From positions 1,356,962 through 1,420,961 of the forward strand of contig CM119267.1 in assembly GCA_051294375.1 (NCBI GenBank): a DNA stretch of 64,000 nt. The letters are read 5' to 3'. The notes beneath the pieces are model-generated. The model made no database searches, was not told the origin of the DNA, and worked only from the letters and a program-made list of their open reading frames with translations. The number at the start of each line of letters is the position of its first letter. Positions within the stretch are counted from its first letter, which is position 1. The stretch is from Paraspadella gotoi (lineage: Eukaryota; Chaetognatha). Positions 44,705 to 54,775 of the stretch are shown here, in pieces. The translations under genes were made by a program, and so were the position numbers.

Positions 44705-46146
44705 GTACCCCACTTCCCTCCCATCAGGCGGCGACGAAGCGGAACGGTCCGCCTGTCAAGGAGATTCAGGCGCTGGAATTTCCTGTCAACATCAAAGATC
44801 TCAGAACAGAGTCGATTCCCTTTCAATGTTAAGAGAATTAAAAATTTTAAATTAGTATTAATCAAGTTTTACCCCGTGTCCGTTCACGAGTGATACAAAA
44901 AAAGTCTTTACTATACTTTAACTTTTTAATAAACATTATTCAGAAGTATATCATTAGTTGGAGTACTACTTGACGTTTTTAGTCGGATCAGCAGATCTCG
45001 ACTCGATAATTCACTTTGTCGGTCCGTCGGTCCACCCCCTCAATCTTGTCGGGCATTCACTTATATCATGTCAGAACATCGAATTATGATAAATTATGCA
45101 AAAAAAATAATGTCCGTCCGTCCGTTTGTCTGTCTGTCCATCTGTGTCCATCCGTCCCACCTTAGCAAAAAACACCAATTACTCGTGATTGAATGGATGG
45201 ATTTGAATAAAGTTTTGTGTGTGGGTAGGGAAGTGTGTGATTGAGCTTGATATAAAGTTTCGATGGAATCGTCCGAGTGGAAATGAGTTAAAATGAAAAA
45301 AATAAACTATCTATTTCACTATTTGATTATGTTGTTTTTTATTGTTTATTTTTATATTAAATTAAAATTCAAGCTGCATTAATTAATTATTAATAAATAA
45401 GTAATTAATTAATTATTAATTATTTGTATTATTTTATGATTGAGAGGCGAGACAATGTGGAAAACGATTTTGACACGAAGAAAAAAAAGTTAATAATGAT
45501 CGTGGGCAGATCCGGCATTGTTTGCTCAAACTTGTTAATTAACATATCATACCAAAGACTGTCCAAAGTCATGGGCAAGATAGCTTATTTATTAAATGAA
45601 TGGATGTATTTTATATTGGTTGTACCAATTTCATATTAATTTTTTTTATGAGGCTAGACATAGATTAAATGAGATTCAAAATTAAATCAAACAAGTCAGT
45701 CACGTTAAAAATGTTTTATCTTTCTCCTAAATCATTGAATTTTAGTTTTACAATTTAACATAAGTAATAGACGTCATTTAAATTATTTTCTGTAGAGGAA
45801 AATAAAATTAAAAAAAAATTATTTCCAGTGACCTTCAATTCTTAAGAGTTTTTATGGCCAACGTTGAAAGGGAATCGAATATTGACTCTCTCTCTCTCTC
45901 TCATTGTCGCCATCAGGGAAGGAAAGAGGTGAGTTAATTGGACGAGGAGGAGGGGAGAAAGGAGAGAGAGATAGAGAGATAGATAGAGAGAGAGAGAGAG
46001 TTATTTTTATCCCCCTTCATCAGGATCGGTTCTCTGTCGCCGGAGTGGTTTCATCCGGAGTTCGATGCGGAGAAAAAGGAAACCCGGGAGTTTACACTGA
46101 CGTCACCGCCTTCGCTGATTGGATAAACGCTCACCTGTGGACCTGA
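36452..46146 (+). CDS. Secreted Kazal-Kunitz-kringle-kringle-S1 protease (17 exons)
   Basis: Exons are 36452-36531, 37309-37411, 37720-37754, 38178-38322, 38688-38906, 38963-39172, 39802-39901, 39995-40126, 40532-40640, 40894-41057, 41336-41471, 41827-42010, 42430-42498, 43340-43443, 43741-43813, 44728-44810 and 46024-46146, about 690 aa. Order: signal peptide ([17 protein letters not shown]); Kazal ([22 protein letters not shown]); Kunitz ([24 protein letters not shown]) with six Cys; kringle 1 ([17 protein letters not shown]); kringle 2 ([22 protein letters not shown]); and an S1 domain with His in VLTAAHCF, Asp in SDIALISIP and Ser in CQGDSGAG. Residue 189 (six before the Ser) is Ser, which suggests chymotrypsin-like specificity. 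No canonical IVGG activation site is seen. Exon 5 has an in-frame TGA at 38892 that one missing base would remove while restoring phase. The donor at 44811 is weak, so a further exon may exist before 46024. Confidence 0.82.
41058..41230 (+). repeat. 32-bp minisatellite copying the donor of the pre-protease exon
   Basis: About 5.5 units of 32 bp (GTCAATTCTTTGCAAGAGAT then TTACAAGCACAG) start exactly at the 5' splice site of exon 40894-41057. The first copy of GCAAGAGATTTACAAGCACAG spans the exon end itself, so every unit carries another CACAG/GTCAAT junction. Three units make 96 bp, so read-through would give a 32-residue repeat without stops. Confidence 0.9.
41888..41927 (+). repeat. (GAC)n coding for poly-Asp in the protease calcium loop
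   Basis: A GAC run encodes 12 Asp then Glu-Asp between [10 protein letters not shown] and [15 protein letters not shown]. By alignment to trypsin this is the 70-80 loop, which binds Ca2+ in many S1 proteases. Confidence 0.85.
42845..43105. repeat. GA-rich polypurine tract, protease intron
   Basis: About 260 bp of mixed GAGGAG/GGGAGGA purines lie between exons 42430-42498 and 43340-43443. ORFs on both strands are composition artefacts. Confidence 0.85.
43645..43740. repeat. (TC)n abutting a protease splice acceptor
   Basis: About 94 bp of TC run straight into the AG acceptor at 43739-43740. Confidence 0.95.
44641..44699. repeat. (GA)n in a protease intron
   Basis: A GA run of about 54 bp lies 28 bp upstream of the exon that carries the catalytic serine. 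Confidence 0.9.
45035..45262 (+). repeat. Dispersed repeat family 2 (TCCG/TCTG core)
   Basis: The order is CTCAATCTTGTCGGGCATTC, ATGATAAATTATGC, a GTCCGTCCG/CTGTCTGTC core, CCGTCCCACCTTAG, ACTCGTGATTGAATG, GTGTGTGATTGAGC. A reversed copy lies at about 57735-57985 and a 3' fragment at 59440-59520. A related core is at 39275-39315. This copy is in the last protease intron. Confidence 0.75.
45525..45640 (-). repeat. Dispersed repeat family 1 copy, reversed
   Basis: Reads GACTGTCCAAAGTCATGGGC, AAGATAGCTTATTTATTAAA and TATTGGTTGTACCAATTTCA, the reverse of the copies near 17995 and 47325. Confidence 0.75.
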
Positions 46147-46390
46147 TTGGCCGAATCGATTCATTCCAAACGCTTATTGGCGGTATTAACTGAACAACAA
46201 TTAGTGGCGCTCATTGGCGGGATTAACTTATTAATGGCTGGGATTAGACGAACAATAAATCTTGCTGCTTATTAATCATTGGCGGAGCCACTGAAACTTA
46301 TATGCTTTAAATTAATACACACATACTTAACATTTTAAAAGCGAATTAATTTTAGAGCGAATTAACGTGTTTTTATAGTTTTTAGTTTTT

Positions 46391-46443
<53 letters not shown>

Positions 46444-47122
46444 ACTCTTTCAAATCCGGCGCTTTTAGTTTTGACGTTTCGACGCCCATCGACGTCGCTA
46501 ACGAGAGTTTTGACAGAAAAACCGACGCCGCGCGACGAAAAGGCGCCGCCTGCTTCTCGCCGGCGTCTCAAGCGTGTTGCGTGATGAATGACGCCGCGTC
46601 TGTTGCCATGACAACTAAAGTGGAGAGAGAGAGTGATTGAAAAAAAAATTTGAGGGTAAAAACGTATGTATGGGAAAACAGAGAAGATAAAGGAATAAAA
46701 AAGAAAGCTTAAAAATGTAAAATTTAAAAAAAAGACGATTTTGTTGATATCAATGATAGGATCTCTTACAGATTGACTTATTCACCAAGGTGCGTGTGGC
46801 CACAATGTGAATAAATGAATTAACGGCTTAAGTTTCACTTCTGGTTCACTAGGTGACTTAAAGTCGTGACATCGAGCGACGAGATGTGATGGAAGTTTAA
46901 GGAAAGCGGCAAGAAGTGATAAAGTGTAGTGATAGGTCTCCGTGACATATCCCCGTGACAGATCCCCGTGTCAAGCAGACGCGAAAGGAAAAAAGAAGTT
47001 GAATAAAAAAAACAAAACAGAAACGTGAATTCATTTTAAAATAGAAAACGAATCAAAATGGAATATTTTATAATTGAATGAACCAATAGAGGAATAACAT
47101 TAAGCAATATTTTCTAATGACT
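46147..47122. other. Convergent intergenic region with a GC-rich patch and X-box-like site
   Basis: The 3' ends of the protease (+) and OPRT (-) genes face each other here. A TC tract lies at 46393-46441. Bases 46448-46640 are GC-rich like exons here; one plus-strand frame is open over about 60 codons (contains ACFSPASQACCVMND) but has no clear acceptor. GTTGCCATGACAAC at 46602-46615 is one base from a perfect RFX X-box. The rest is AT-rich without a supported gene. Confidence 0.4.
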
Positions 47123-48958
47123 TCAAACTCCATCAGACAAATTGATGACTTCAAGAAATTTGTTATCACGAAAATATTTGAGAACAATTTCTTCTTCTGC
47201 TTCGGTGAATTTTCCGTGTGAACTGGCGACGTGAATCGCTCTGGAATTAAGGGCGAAAACACGAGATATGGAATCAATCAAATCGATCACTACAATCTAC
47301 AAATTCTACATGGAACCAACCAAATTAGTACAATCAATATAAAAATTAACCATTAATTTAATAAGTAAGCTATCTTGCCCCTGACTTTTGACAGGCTGTG
47401 GTGGTTCAAGGCCTCCGTCACTCAAACAAGATAGTAACATAACAAAACCCAGAAAGAGTATTGTGATTATAACAAAGAAAATATTGTCTTTTTTATATTG
47501 TTTTGTTTACAAATGTAACTAAAGTTTCTCTGTACTCGCTATAAAAATTAATGCCACCTTGTACAATTAGCCAATTCGATTCCATTGGCTTTTCTGATTC
47601 ATCTCATTTTGTTCGCCATGTTTAACTCGACAACCTTTCACATTAAGCTTTCAATAAATAATAATAAATTAATCGAAGCAAATGACGAATCTAGTATCAA
47701 ATCTAATCTAATCTAATCTAATCTAATCTAATCTAATCTAATCTAAACACTCACTCGTCGATTTCGACGCATCCCCACAAATTAATCCCTTTGGCCGAGA
47801 GATTCCTTTTCGCTCCCATCCCTAGCTCCAGCAGAGCGACTCCATCGCTGACTTGGAGACCTTGCGCCTCGAGGGCTGCGGCCGTTTGAAAGAGGGCTCG
47901 GCCGGAGTGGGTCATGTCCTCTATAACGAGGCAGGTGTCGCCTGGGAGGGAAAAAAAGAGGGAAGCAGCGGAGGTATTGGAAAAAAAGACTAATTGAAAT
48001 TTATTACTTTAGTTTAAATTCATTTTAGGAATTAATTTGCCATCTTATCTTGTAGTCGGGCATTGCCTAGGTTAAACCCGCCTATAAGTATGACACTTTC
48101 AGTTGTGACCCAGTGCCTCATTGAGTAAAGCTATCAGATCATGAGCACTAGGTACCGGGTTCAATCCCATCTTGGAGATTTTCGACGCTGGGGTGAGCAT
48201 TAAGCAGTCCCTGAACTTCGGATCCGGCTGCAACACTATGTTACAGGCGGGTTAAGCGCCCCGTCTATCTAAACTGCTAAGCGACCACCGGGCAAGAACT
48301 CCGGACCTTTGGGTTGGGAGGCAAATGACTTGCCTCCAGCACTAATGGCCGCTGATGAACGGTTGGTGGATTTTAGTCCACCATAGTACTTTATTTTTAA
48401 GTTTCGTTTAAATATCAAAGCAGGAAATGTTATGTTCCGTAAGTATTTGCAAATTTTTTATACTTTTTTATATTTTCGACTAACTATATATATATATTTA
48501 TTATATTATGTTGTTGTGAAGAAGTTTAAATAATATCAATCTTTGTTGTAATTATATTTTCTCTTCTAGTACCACGCAGATTTTATCCCGTAGGCCTTTG
48601 CCTCCTTCATAACCCCACCTTCTTTGTAGACCCCTTCCACAACCCTCTTCAACCCGTAGGCCTTGGCCTCTTTTCTCCTCAATAACATGGAGACATCGTT
48701 GGTGACGGCAAAGGTAGTCGTCGCAGCCAACGCCGCCATGGGGACGCCAACAACGTGGTCGAAGGAGAGATGGCGCTGTTGAAGGAAAGAGAGGGAAAGG
48801 AAGGGAGGGAGGGAGAGAGAGAGAGAGGGAGGAAGAAAGAGAGAGAGAGAGAGGGAGGAAGAGAGAGAGAGAGAGAGGGAGGGAGGAAGAGAGAGAGGGA
48901 GAGAGACGGAGGAAGAAAGAGAGGGTGGTGGAAGAGTCTCTAATTTCACTTCAATCAA

Positions 48959-48997
<39 letters not shown>

Positions 48998-50772
48998 ATT
49001 AATAAATAAATCAATAATAAATAAATCAATAATAAATAAATCAATAATAAATAAATCAATAATAAATAAATCAAAAATAAATAAATCAAAAATAAATAAA
49101 TCAAAAATAAATAAATCAAAAATAAATAAATCAAAAAGAAATTAATCAAAAAGAAATAAATCAAAAATAAATAAATCAAAAATAAATAAATCAAACAATT
49201 AATCAATCAATAAATAAACCAATCAATCAATCATTCTATAAATTAATCAATAAATCAATAAATAAATCAATAAATAAATAAATCAATAAATCAATAATTC
49301 AATAAATCAATCAATCTCACCTTTTCGATTTCTTCTTTAATTATCACCGCCGCTGATTTCAAGAGTCGAGGAAACGAAACTAATTCGTTGAGGTCCAGAT
49401 AGATTGGGATTTCGACTCCGGAGTCCAAAGCGAATCGACCGAATTTTAGAACCTGAACACGAGAGATGTTTTAAGGGGATAGTGAAATCGAAAGACAAAA
49501 GATATAAAAAAAGAAAAAAAAAGATTGGTCAAGATTTGAAAAAGATAAAAAATATATATACATGTATATATTTCCTAAGGAAAACGCTAACATCCATCTC
49601 CCAGATACATAATTAATATCTAATAATTAAATTTAATATTTAAATTAAATATTTTAAACTTGTTATTGTTAATTTAAAATTTAGTCTAGTCAAGTATTTT
49701 TTTTTATGAATTTTCTCTTTAATATGATTTACTGCAATATGCAAATTAGAATATAATATTTTATATACTGATTTTCATATTTATAGATAGTAATTTGCAT
49801 ATTGCAGGAAATCATAATGAGAAAAATTCAAATAAAAAATACTTGATTCTATATAAAACATGACAATTGTAAAGATCTTAAAGATGAGAAGCCATATTTA
49901 AATTTTTAACTTACTATGATCGTACACTTTTATAAAAATGTATAGTAATTCGTAGTAGTTTTTTTTTAATTGTAAGCCCCAATCGAAACTATATAAAAAA
50001 AAACGTGACGACGACGACGACGTCACAAAGAAGCTAAACAGATCCAATAACTAGCCAATCGTCTATTGATTCAATGAAGTAAAACAATTTCTTGGCTTAC
50101 TTTTGCACAATAAATATTATATCTCTATATGTATCCCAGTATGTATCCTTATCATAACATAGAATTCTTCAAGGTAGTCTTATCCCTATTGGTAAAAAAA
50201 ATCATATATAACTTTGATCCCTCCTCAAAAAATTATCCATTCCCACCCCTCTCTGTTCAGCCTCTTAGATATTATGATTTTTCATTAATGACTTTCTAAC
50301 AGAAATGATGTGTGATATCTATTAGAAAACTAGGACAGATTGTAATCTAACCTTGTGTTGTATAGATGCTCCCTCTATTTCCAGAAGACAATACTGACCT
50401 CCCCCTCCCAGAATGAGATATTAGATATAATAAGCAATTTAAAAAAAAGTAATAAATTTAATTAAATAATATAGTTAAAATAGTAAAACATTCATAAAAT
50501 ATAAAAATATAAGATAGTGAAACAAGTAATTTTGCAAATTTTCATAAATATATTTAAAATGATTACTTTAGGGTTATATGGAATACTTTATCCTCGAAAT
50601 TATTTGCTTCCGGGCATAAAATAAGACAAGTAGCTTCAGATTTTCGAAAATTAGGACCAATAAACGTCAATTACCACTAAATTATACAAAATAGGTAATA
50701 CTATTTCTATTAGTTGCTCACCCCAGCGTCGAATATCCCCAAAATCCATTCTTCCTTCGCATCGGATCCCAT
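47123..50772 (-). CDS. Orotate phosphoribosyltransferase, single-domain (5 exons)
   Basis: Minus-strand exons are 50772-50722, 49452-49321, 48775-48619, 47941-47755 and 47240-47123 (stop). They total 645 nt, 214 aa, with all phases consistent. The enzyme joins orotate to PRPP to make OMP in de novo pyrimidine synthesis. Sequence follows the OPRT half of UMP synthase: VLKFGRFALDSGVEIPIYLD, FDHVVGVPMAALAATTTFAV, MLLRRKEAKAYGLKRVVEG and the PRPP motif CLVIEDMTHSGRA. The PRPP motif has His where Thr is usual (EDVVTSG). The last exon gives a short tail (FTEAEEEIVLKYFRDNKFLE) and a stop, with no OMP decarboxylase domain, although animal UMP synthase is normally bifunctional. Length equals that of stand-alone bacterial or fungal OPRT. 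The decarboxylase must be encoded elsewhere or the locus is a second copy. Confidence 0.87.
47325..47445 (+). repeat. Dispersed repeat family 1 copy in an OPRT intron
   Basis: Contains TAAGCTATCTTGCCCCTGAC, TTTTGACAGGCTGTGGTGG and CCTCCGTCACTCAAACAAGA. Confidence 0.75.
47699..47746. repeat. (AATCT)n microsatellite in an OPRT intron
   Basis: About nine units of the pentamer lie just downstream (gene sense) of the donor at 47754. Confidence 0.9.
48050..48400 (+). repeat. tRNA-derived SINE candidate in an OPRT intron
   Basis: A more GC-rich island in AT-rich intron. Near its 5' end, ACTAGGTACCGGGTTCAATC resembles a polymerase III B box (GGTTCAATCC), with an A-box-like stretch about 40 bp before. 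The tRNA-unrelated body follows, with CACCGGGCAAGAACTCCGGA and GATGAACGGTTGGTGG. No second copy was seen here. Confidence 0.4.
48955..49318. repeat. AAATAAATC-type minisatellite in an OPRT intron
   Basis: First (AAAT)n, then about 13-bp units such as AATAAATCAATAA and AATAAATCAAAA. It ends at the donor of exon 49321-49452. Confidence 0.9.
49453..50721. other. OPRT intron 1
   Basis: A long AT-rich intron. Two copies of TTTGCATATTGCAG-like sequence occur in inverse orientation at about 49735 and 49795, forming an inverted repeat around 49690-49850. No other feature was supported. Confidence 0.5.
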
Positions 50773-50924
50773 TTTTTTATTTTTACGAAAATCAAAATCG
50801 AAAAAAAAACAAAAGAAAACTAACTTAAAAATTTTGAGTTCAAACTTCAAAACAAAAAAACTAAGAAAGCAGACGAATACCAGACTGTTGACAGATGTGT
50901 CTGTGCGTGTGGTGTGTGTGTGTG

Positions 50925-50960
<36 letters not shown>

Positions 50961-50962
50961 AG

Positions 50963-51008
<46 letters not shown>

Positions 51009-51085
51009 TTAACGCGTGTTTCTAGCCAAAAGTCTCGCCGGCTTAAATGAGAAGAGATCTCGATCAGTATCTCTCTTCTCTCTCT

Positions 51086-51120
<35 letters not shown>

Positions 51121-52069
51121 CTCTCTTCTCCTCTTTCTTCTCTCTCTCTCTCTCATTCTCTCACTCACTCATCACTCTGCTTCACTCTGTCTAACGAAAT
51201 GTTAAACCTGTTTTTGAGTTTTCTCGCCAAAGTCACTTCGTTCTTTCTTTTCCCGATCCCTCACTCACATATAAAGTTTTAAAATTGATATAAGCTATAA
51301 TATATATTATTAATCTACGTATAGCAAAACGTTTTCTTGCCAGATGTAAACGTGGGAAACGCCTTGAAAAACTAACGGAATTCTACTGTGAAAGACAGAA
51401 ACAAATTAACAGAAATTTTGAGAGTAAAAGTCAGTGAAAGAAGAGTGATAGTGAAAAAAGAGTGAACGGCAGAAACTGTGAGATTTCTGATGATGATTAG
51501 TGGAAATATCATCGAAACGCGGGGAGAATAGGAATAACGTATTGAGTGAGATAGAGAATGAGAGAGGGAAAGAGAGAGGGAGAGAGAGAGGGAGAGAGAG
51601 AGGAAGAGTGAGAGAAGGAGAGTTTGTGAATTTAAGAGAGAAAGAAATTATGGGATTTACGTTTTTCTTTTATTAATTCAATTATCTTAAAATTTCTCGT
51701 TTATTCATACAGCAATATAATAAAACTGTCGAAGGATGTCATGTAACTAGAAAATAGTGATAACATTGTGATAGTTAACTGTTATTAATCTCAATTTGAT
51801 TGTTCTCAAAGCGGAATATTTAAAGGAATTCACTCCGATGTAGTTTATTGAATTTTGATGACAAGAGATTTTAGTGAGAAAATCACGAAGAAAGTCATTT
51901 TCCAATTTTTCGATCCCGAGATTGTAAAAACTGATCTCAAAAGTAGATTTATTATTAAATATTTGGAAGAAATCCTTAAGCAAAACGTTTTTGTTTCTCC
52001 AATAAACTATTGCCTTGGACAATGGACATGATGTCTCTCGTGAGAATTGTACATCCAGGTTTGGGCGAC

Positions 52070-52161
<92 letters not shown>

Positions 52162-52608
52162 TGGTAAGCGGTCAAAAGTAAGGTCACTTATGATCAAGGA
52201 TGCGTGTTGTGGTTGTTGTTGTTCCACCTTACCCGTTTTCGTTCATTTTGACGTCGCCTCATTATAGTATGATATACTTTTTATTTATATAGGCCAACGG
52301 AGTTAAATGCAATAACAGTTAATGATTTGGATTAGTGATTAAATCAGGGATTAAGGATTAAGATTAAGGATTAAGATTAAGATTAAAATTAAGATTAAGG
52401 ATTAAGATTAGGTGATAATGTTAGTGATGTTAAAGATAAGAGTTTAGCATTGAGGTTAAGTTTAAAATTTAGCAAAAGATTAGGGTAAGGTTAAATATAA
52501 GGCGAGGGATTAAGAGGCGCTATGGGAAAATATTGCCAACTTTACCTCTTCTCATCAGATTTCAAAATCGCATCTTCTTTCGCCTCCTAACATTTTTCAT
52601 CCCAACAG
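50773..52608. other. Upstream of OPRT: repeats, no gene recognised
   Basis: The OPRT promoter should lie just above 50772, but no motif was convincing. (GA)n at 50932-51006, TC-rich 51066-51165 and (GA)n 52076-52157 dominate. Bases 52325-52420 carry GGATTAAGATTAA-type repeats. ORFs across the GA/TC tracts are artefacts. Confidence 0.6.
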
Positions 52609-52935
52609 AAATTCTTTTGCAACGTCATCGTATTGCAAATTGTCGTCGTCGTCGNNNNNNNNNNCGTCGTCGTCATTATCTCCGATGTTAACGTGGTTAT
52701 CCTCTTTGTTATCGTTCTCATGTTCGCCTTCGTCGCCGTCGTCGTCGTCTTCATTTTCGTCGGCGTCTTCGTCATCATCGTCGTCGTCGTCCTAATCGTC
52801 TTCGTTTTCGTCTTTGTCGTCGTCGTCTTTGTCGTCGTCGTCGTCGTCGTCGTCGTTTTAGATCGAATTCGCAATAAAATCTTTGAAGCGAAAAGAAAAA
52901 AATTGAATCGAATGTTGAAGAAAGAATTTTAAGCT
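52609..52935 (+). CDS. Candidate terminal exon: valine-rich hydrophobic stretch plus basic tail
   Basis: After an AG acceptor (ATCCCAACAG) the frame stays open to the TAA at 52930-52932. It reads KFFCNVIVLQIV, then a long Val/Ile/Phe run encoded largely by GTC and TTC triplets and broken by ten N, then RIRNKIFEAKRKKLNRMLKK. The final basic helix is not repeat-like and gives some weight to real coding. The hydrophobic part may simply be a drifting (GTC)n repeat. No upstream exon was found. Confidence 0.25.
52655..52664. other. Assembly gap (10 N) inside a (GTC)n tract
   Basis: Ten N within a triplet repeat, probably a repeat-length uncertainty. Confidence 0.9.
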
Positions 52936-53295
52936 GAAAAAGGAGAGAGGCGAAATCCGAATGGAAGCCACGAACTACAGACGACCACATCAATGACCAC
53001 AGACAACCACATCAATGACCACAGACTATCACAGTGATTGTGAGACCTAAAAAGAAAATTCTCAAGACGAAGAAATATTTCTCTAGTTTTTGTGAATCGA
53101 ATATTCGATGATTGTTACACTGTGAGACTGTGAGACTGTGAGACAGCGAGACAATGAGACAGAGGGGAACTAAAAAAAAACTGTGAATTTGAAAAATTCT
53201 GTGGTTTTGTGAGAAAGATCAGGAATTCGTGTCACTTAAATTCTTTTCTTCTCAGCTGCAGTTTCCAAAAAAATGCAAATGTTGTCTCATTAAAG

Positions 53296-53297
53296 AC

Positions 53298-53389
<92 letters not shown>

Positions 53390-53392
53390 TTT
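53296..53392. repeat. (CTTT)n microsatellite
   Basis: About 24 units of a tetranucleotide. Long Phe/Leu/Ser ORFs here are repeat shadows. Confidence 0.95.
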
Positions 53393-53545
53393 CCTTTTTT
53401 CTTTATATTTTCTCTTTGTCTCTGTGAATGTCTGTTTTTGTTCTAAAAAAATGTTTTATGCAAATTTTTTTTTCGCCACTAATTTTACTTTTAACACGAA
53501 TTTTCTATTTTTGTCTCTTTTCTCAGATGTTGTCTCTGCATTCCT

Positions 53546-53580
<35 letters not shown>

Positions 53581-53764
53581 NNNNNNNNNNNNNNNNNNNN
53601 NNNNNCCTACTCTTCTCTCTCTCTCCTCTCTCTCTCTCTGCTCTCTCTCTCTCTCCGCTCCTCTCTGTTCTCTCTCTCTCTCTGTCTCGTATAGTTAGAG
53701 AGAGAACAAAATACAATTGAATTGATGCTGTCTGCCTCTTTTGAAGATTTGACGTTTTATTTCT

Positions 53765-54775
53765 CTGACAGAGCGACGGATGGAGAAAAAATAGGAAAAA
53801 GAAGGGGAGAAGGCGGAAAGAAAGAGATGCAGGAAAGAGAAGGAGGAAAGGGAGGAGGAAAGATGGGAAGAAAGAAGGTGAAAAGATATGAGGAAAGAGA
53901 GGAAGGAGGGAAAGGGTGGAGAAAAGAGGGGGAGGAAAGAGAAATGAGGAAAGAGTAGGAGGAAAGGAAGGAGGAAAGCTTGGAGAAAGGGTAAGAGGGA
54001 AAAGGAGAGGAGAAAGAGAGGTAGGAAAGGGAGGAGGAAAAGAGAGGAGAAAAAAAAAGAGGAGAAAAGGGAAGAAAAGCAGCGGGAAGAAAGAGAGGAG
54101 GAAAGAGAGGAGGACTATGAGGGAAGAAAGACCGAGAGGAAACGAGGGGGTAAGGAAAGGGGAGAGGAAAGAGAGAAGGAAAAGAGAGGAGGAAAGATGG
54201 GGAAGAAAAGAGAGAGAATGAAGGAGGAGGAAGGAGGAGGAAAAAGGGAGGTGGGTAGGAAAGAGAGGAGGAAAGAAGAGAGGAAAGATGAGAAGAAAGA
54301 GAGAGGAGAGGATCGGAGGGCAAAGAGCAGGAGGAAAGAGAGGCGGAAAGGGAGGAGGAAAGAGGGGGAAGAAGATAGTAGGAAACAGAGGACGTAAAGA
54401 GAGCAAGAAAAAGAAGGAGGAAAAGAGGAGAAAGACGGAGAAAGAGGATAAGAAAGGAGGAGGAATAGAGAGGGGAGAAGAAGGAAGAAGGCATAAGAGA
54501 GGAGGAAAAAGAGGAAGAAAGTGAGGAGGAAAGATGAGGAGGAAAAGAGAGGAAGAAAGAGAGAGGAAAAAGAGAAGAAGTGAGAGAGGGAAAGAGGGAG
54601 GAAAAAGAGGAAGAAGGGAGAGGAAAGGGCGAGGAGGAAAGGAGAGAAGAGAGGAGAATGAGGGAAGAACAATAGAAGGATAAGAGAGAGGATGCAAGTA
54701 GAGGAGGGAAAGAGAGAAGGAAAGAGAAGGAAGAAAGGGAGAGGAAAGAGAGGAGGAAAGATAGACAGATTTCGT
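53765..54775 (+). repeat. 1-kb GA-rich polypurine tract
   Basis: About 1000 bp with very few pyrimidines on the plus strand, composed of GGAGGAAAGAGAGG-like units. All long ORFs on both strands are composition artefacts (Arg/Glu/Lys or Phe/Leu/Ser). Such tracts can form triplex DNA. Confidence 0.92.

Noticed and set aside
47123-50772. Bifunctional UMP synthase
   Set aside because: The phase-consistent chain ends after 214 residues and no OMP decarboxylase motif was seen nearby on the minus strand.
53456-54697. 413-aa ORF and its neighbours on both strands of the polypurine tract
   Set aside because: Long purine tracts lack stop codons by composition; the ORFs are Phe/Leu/Ser- or Arg/Glu/Lys-only and overlap in several frames.
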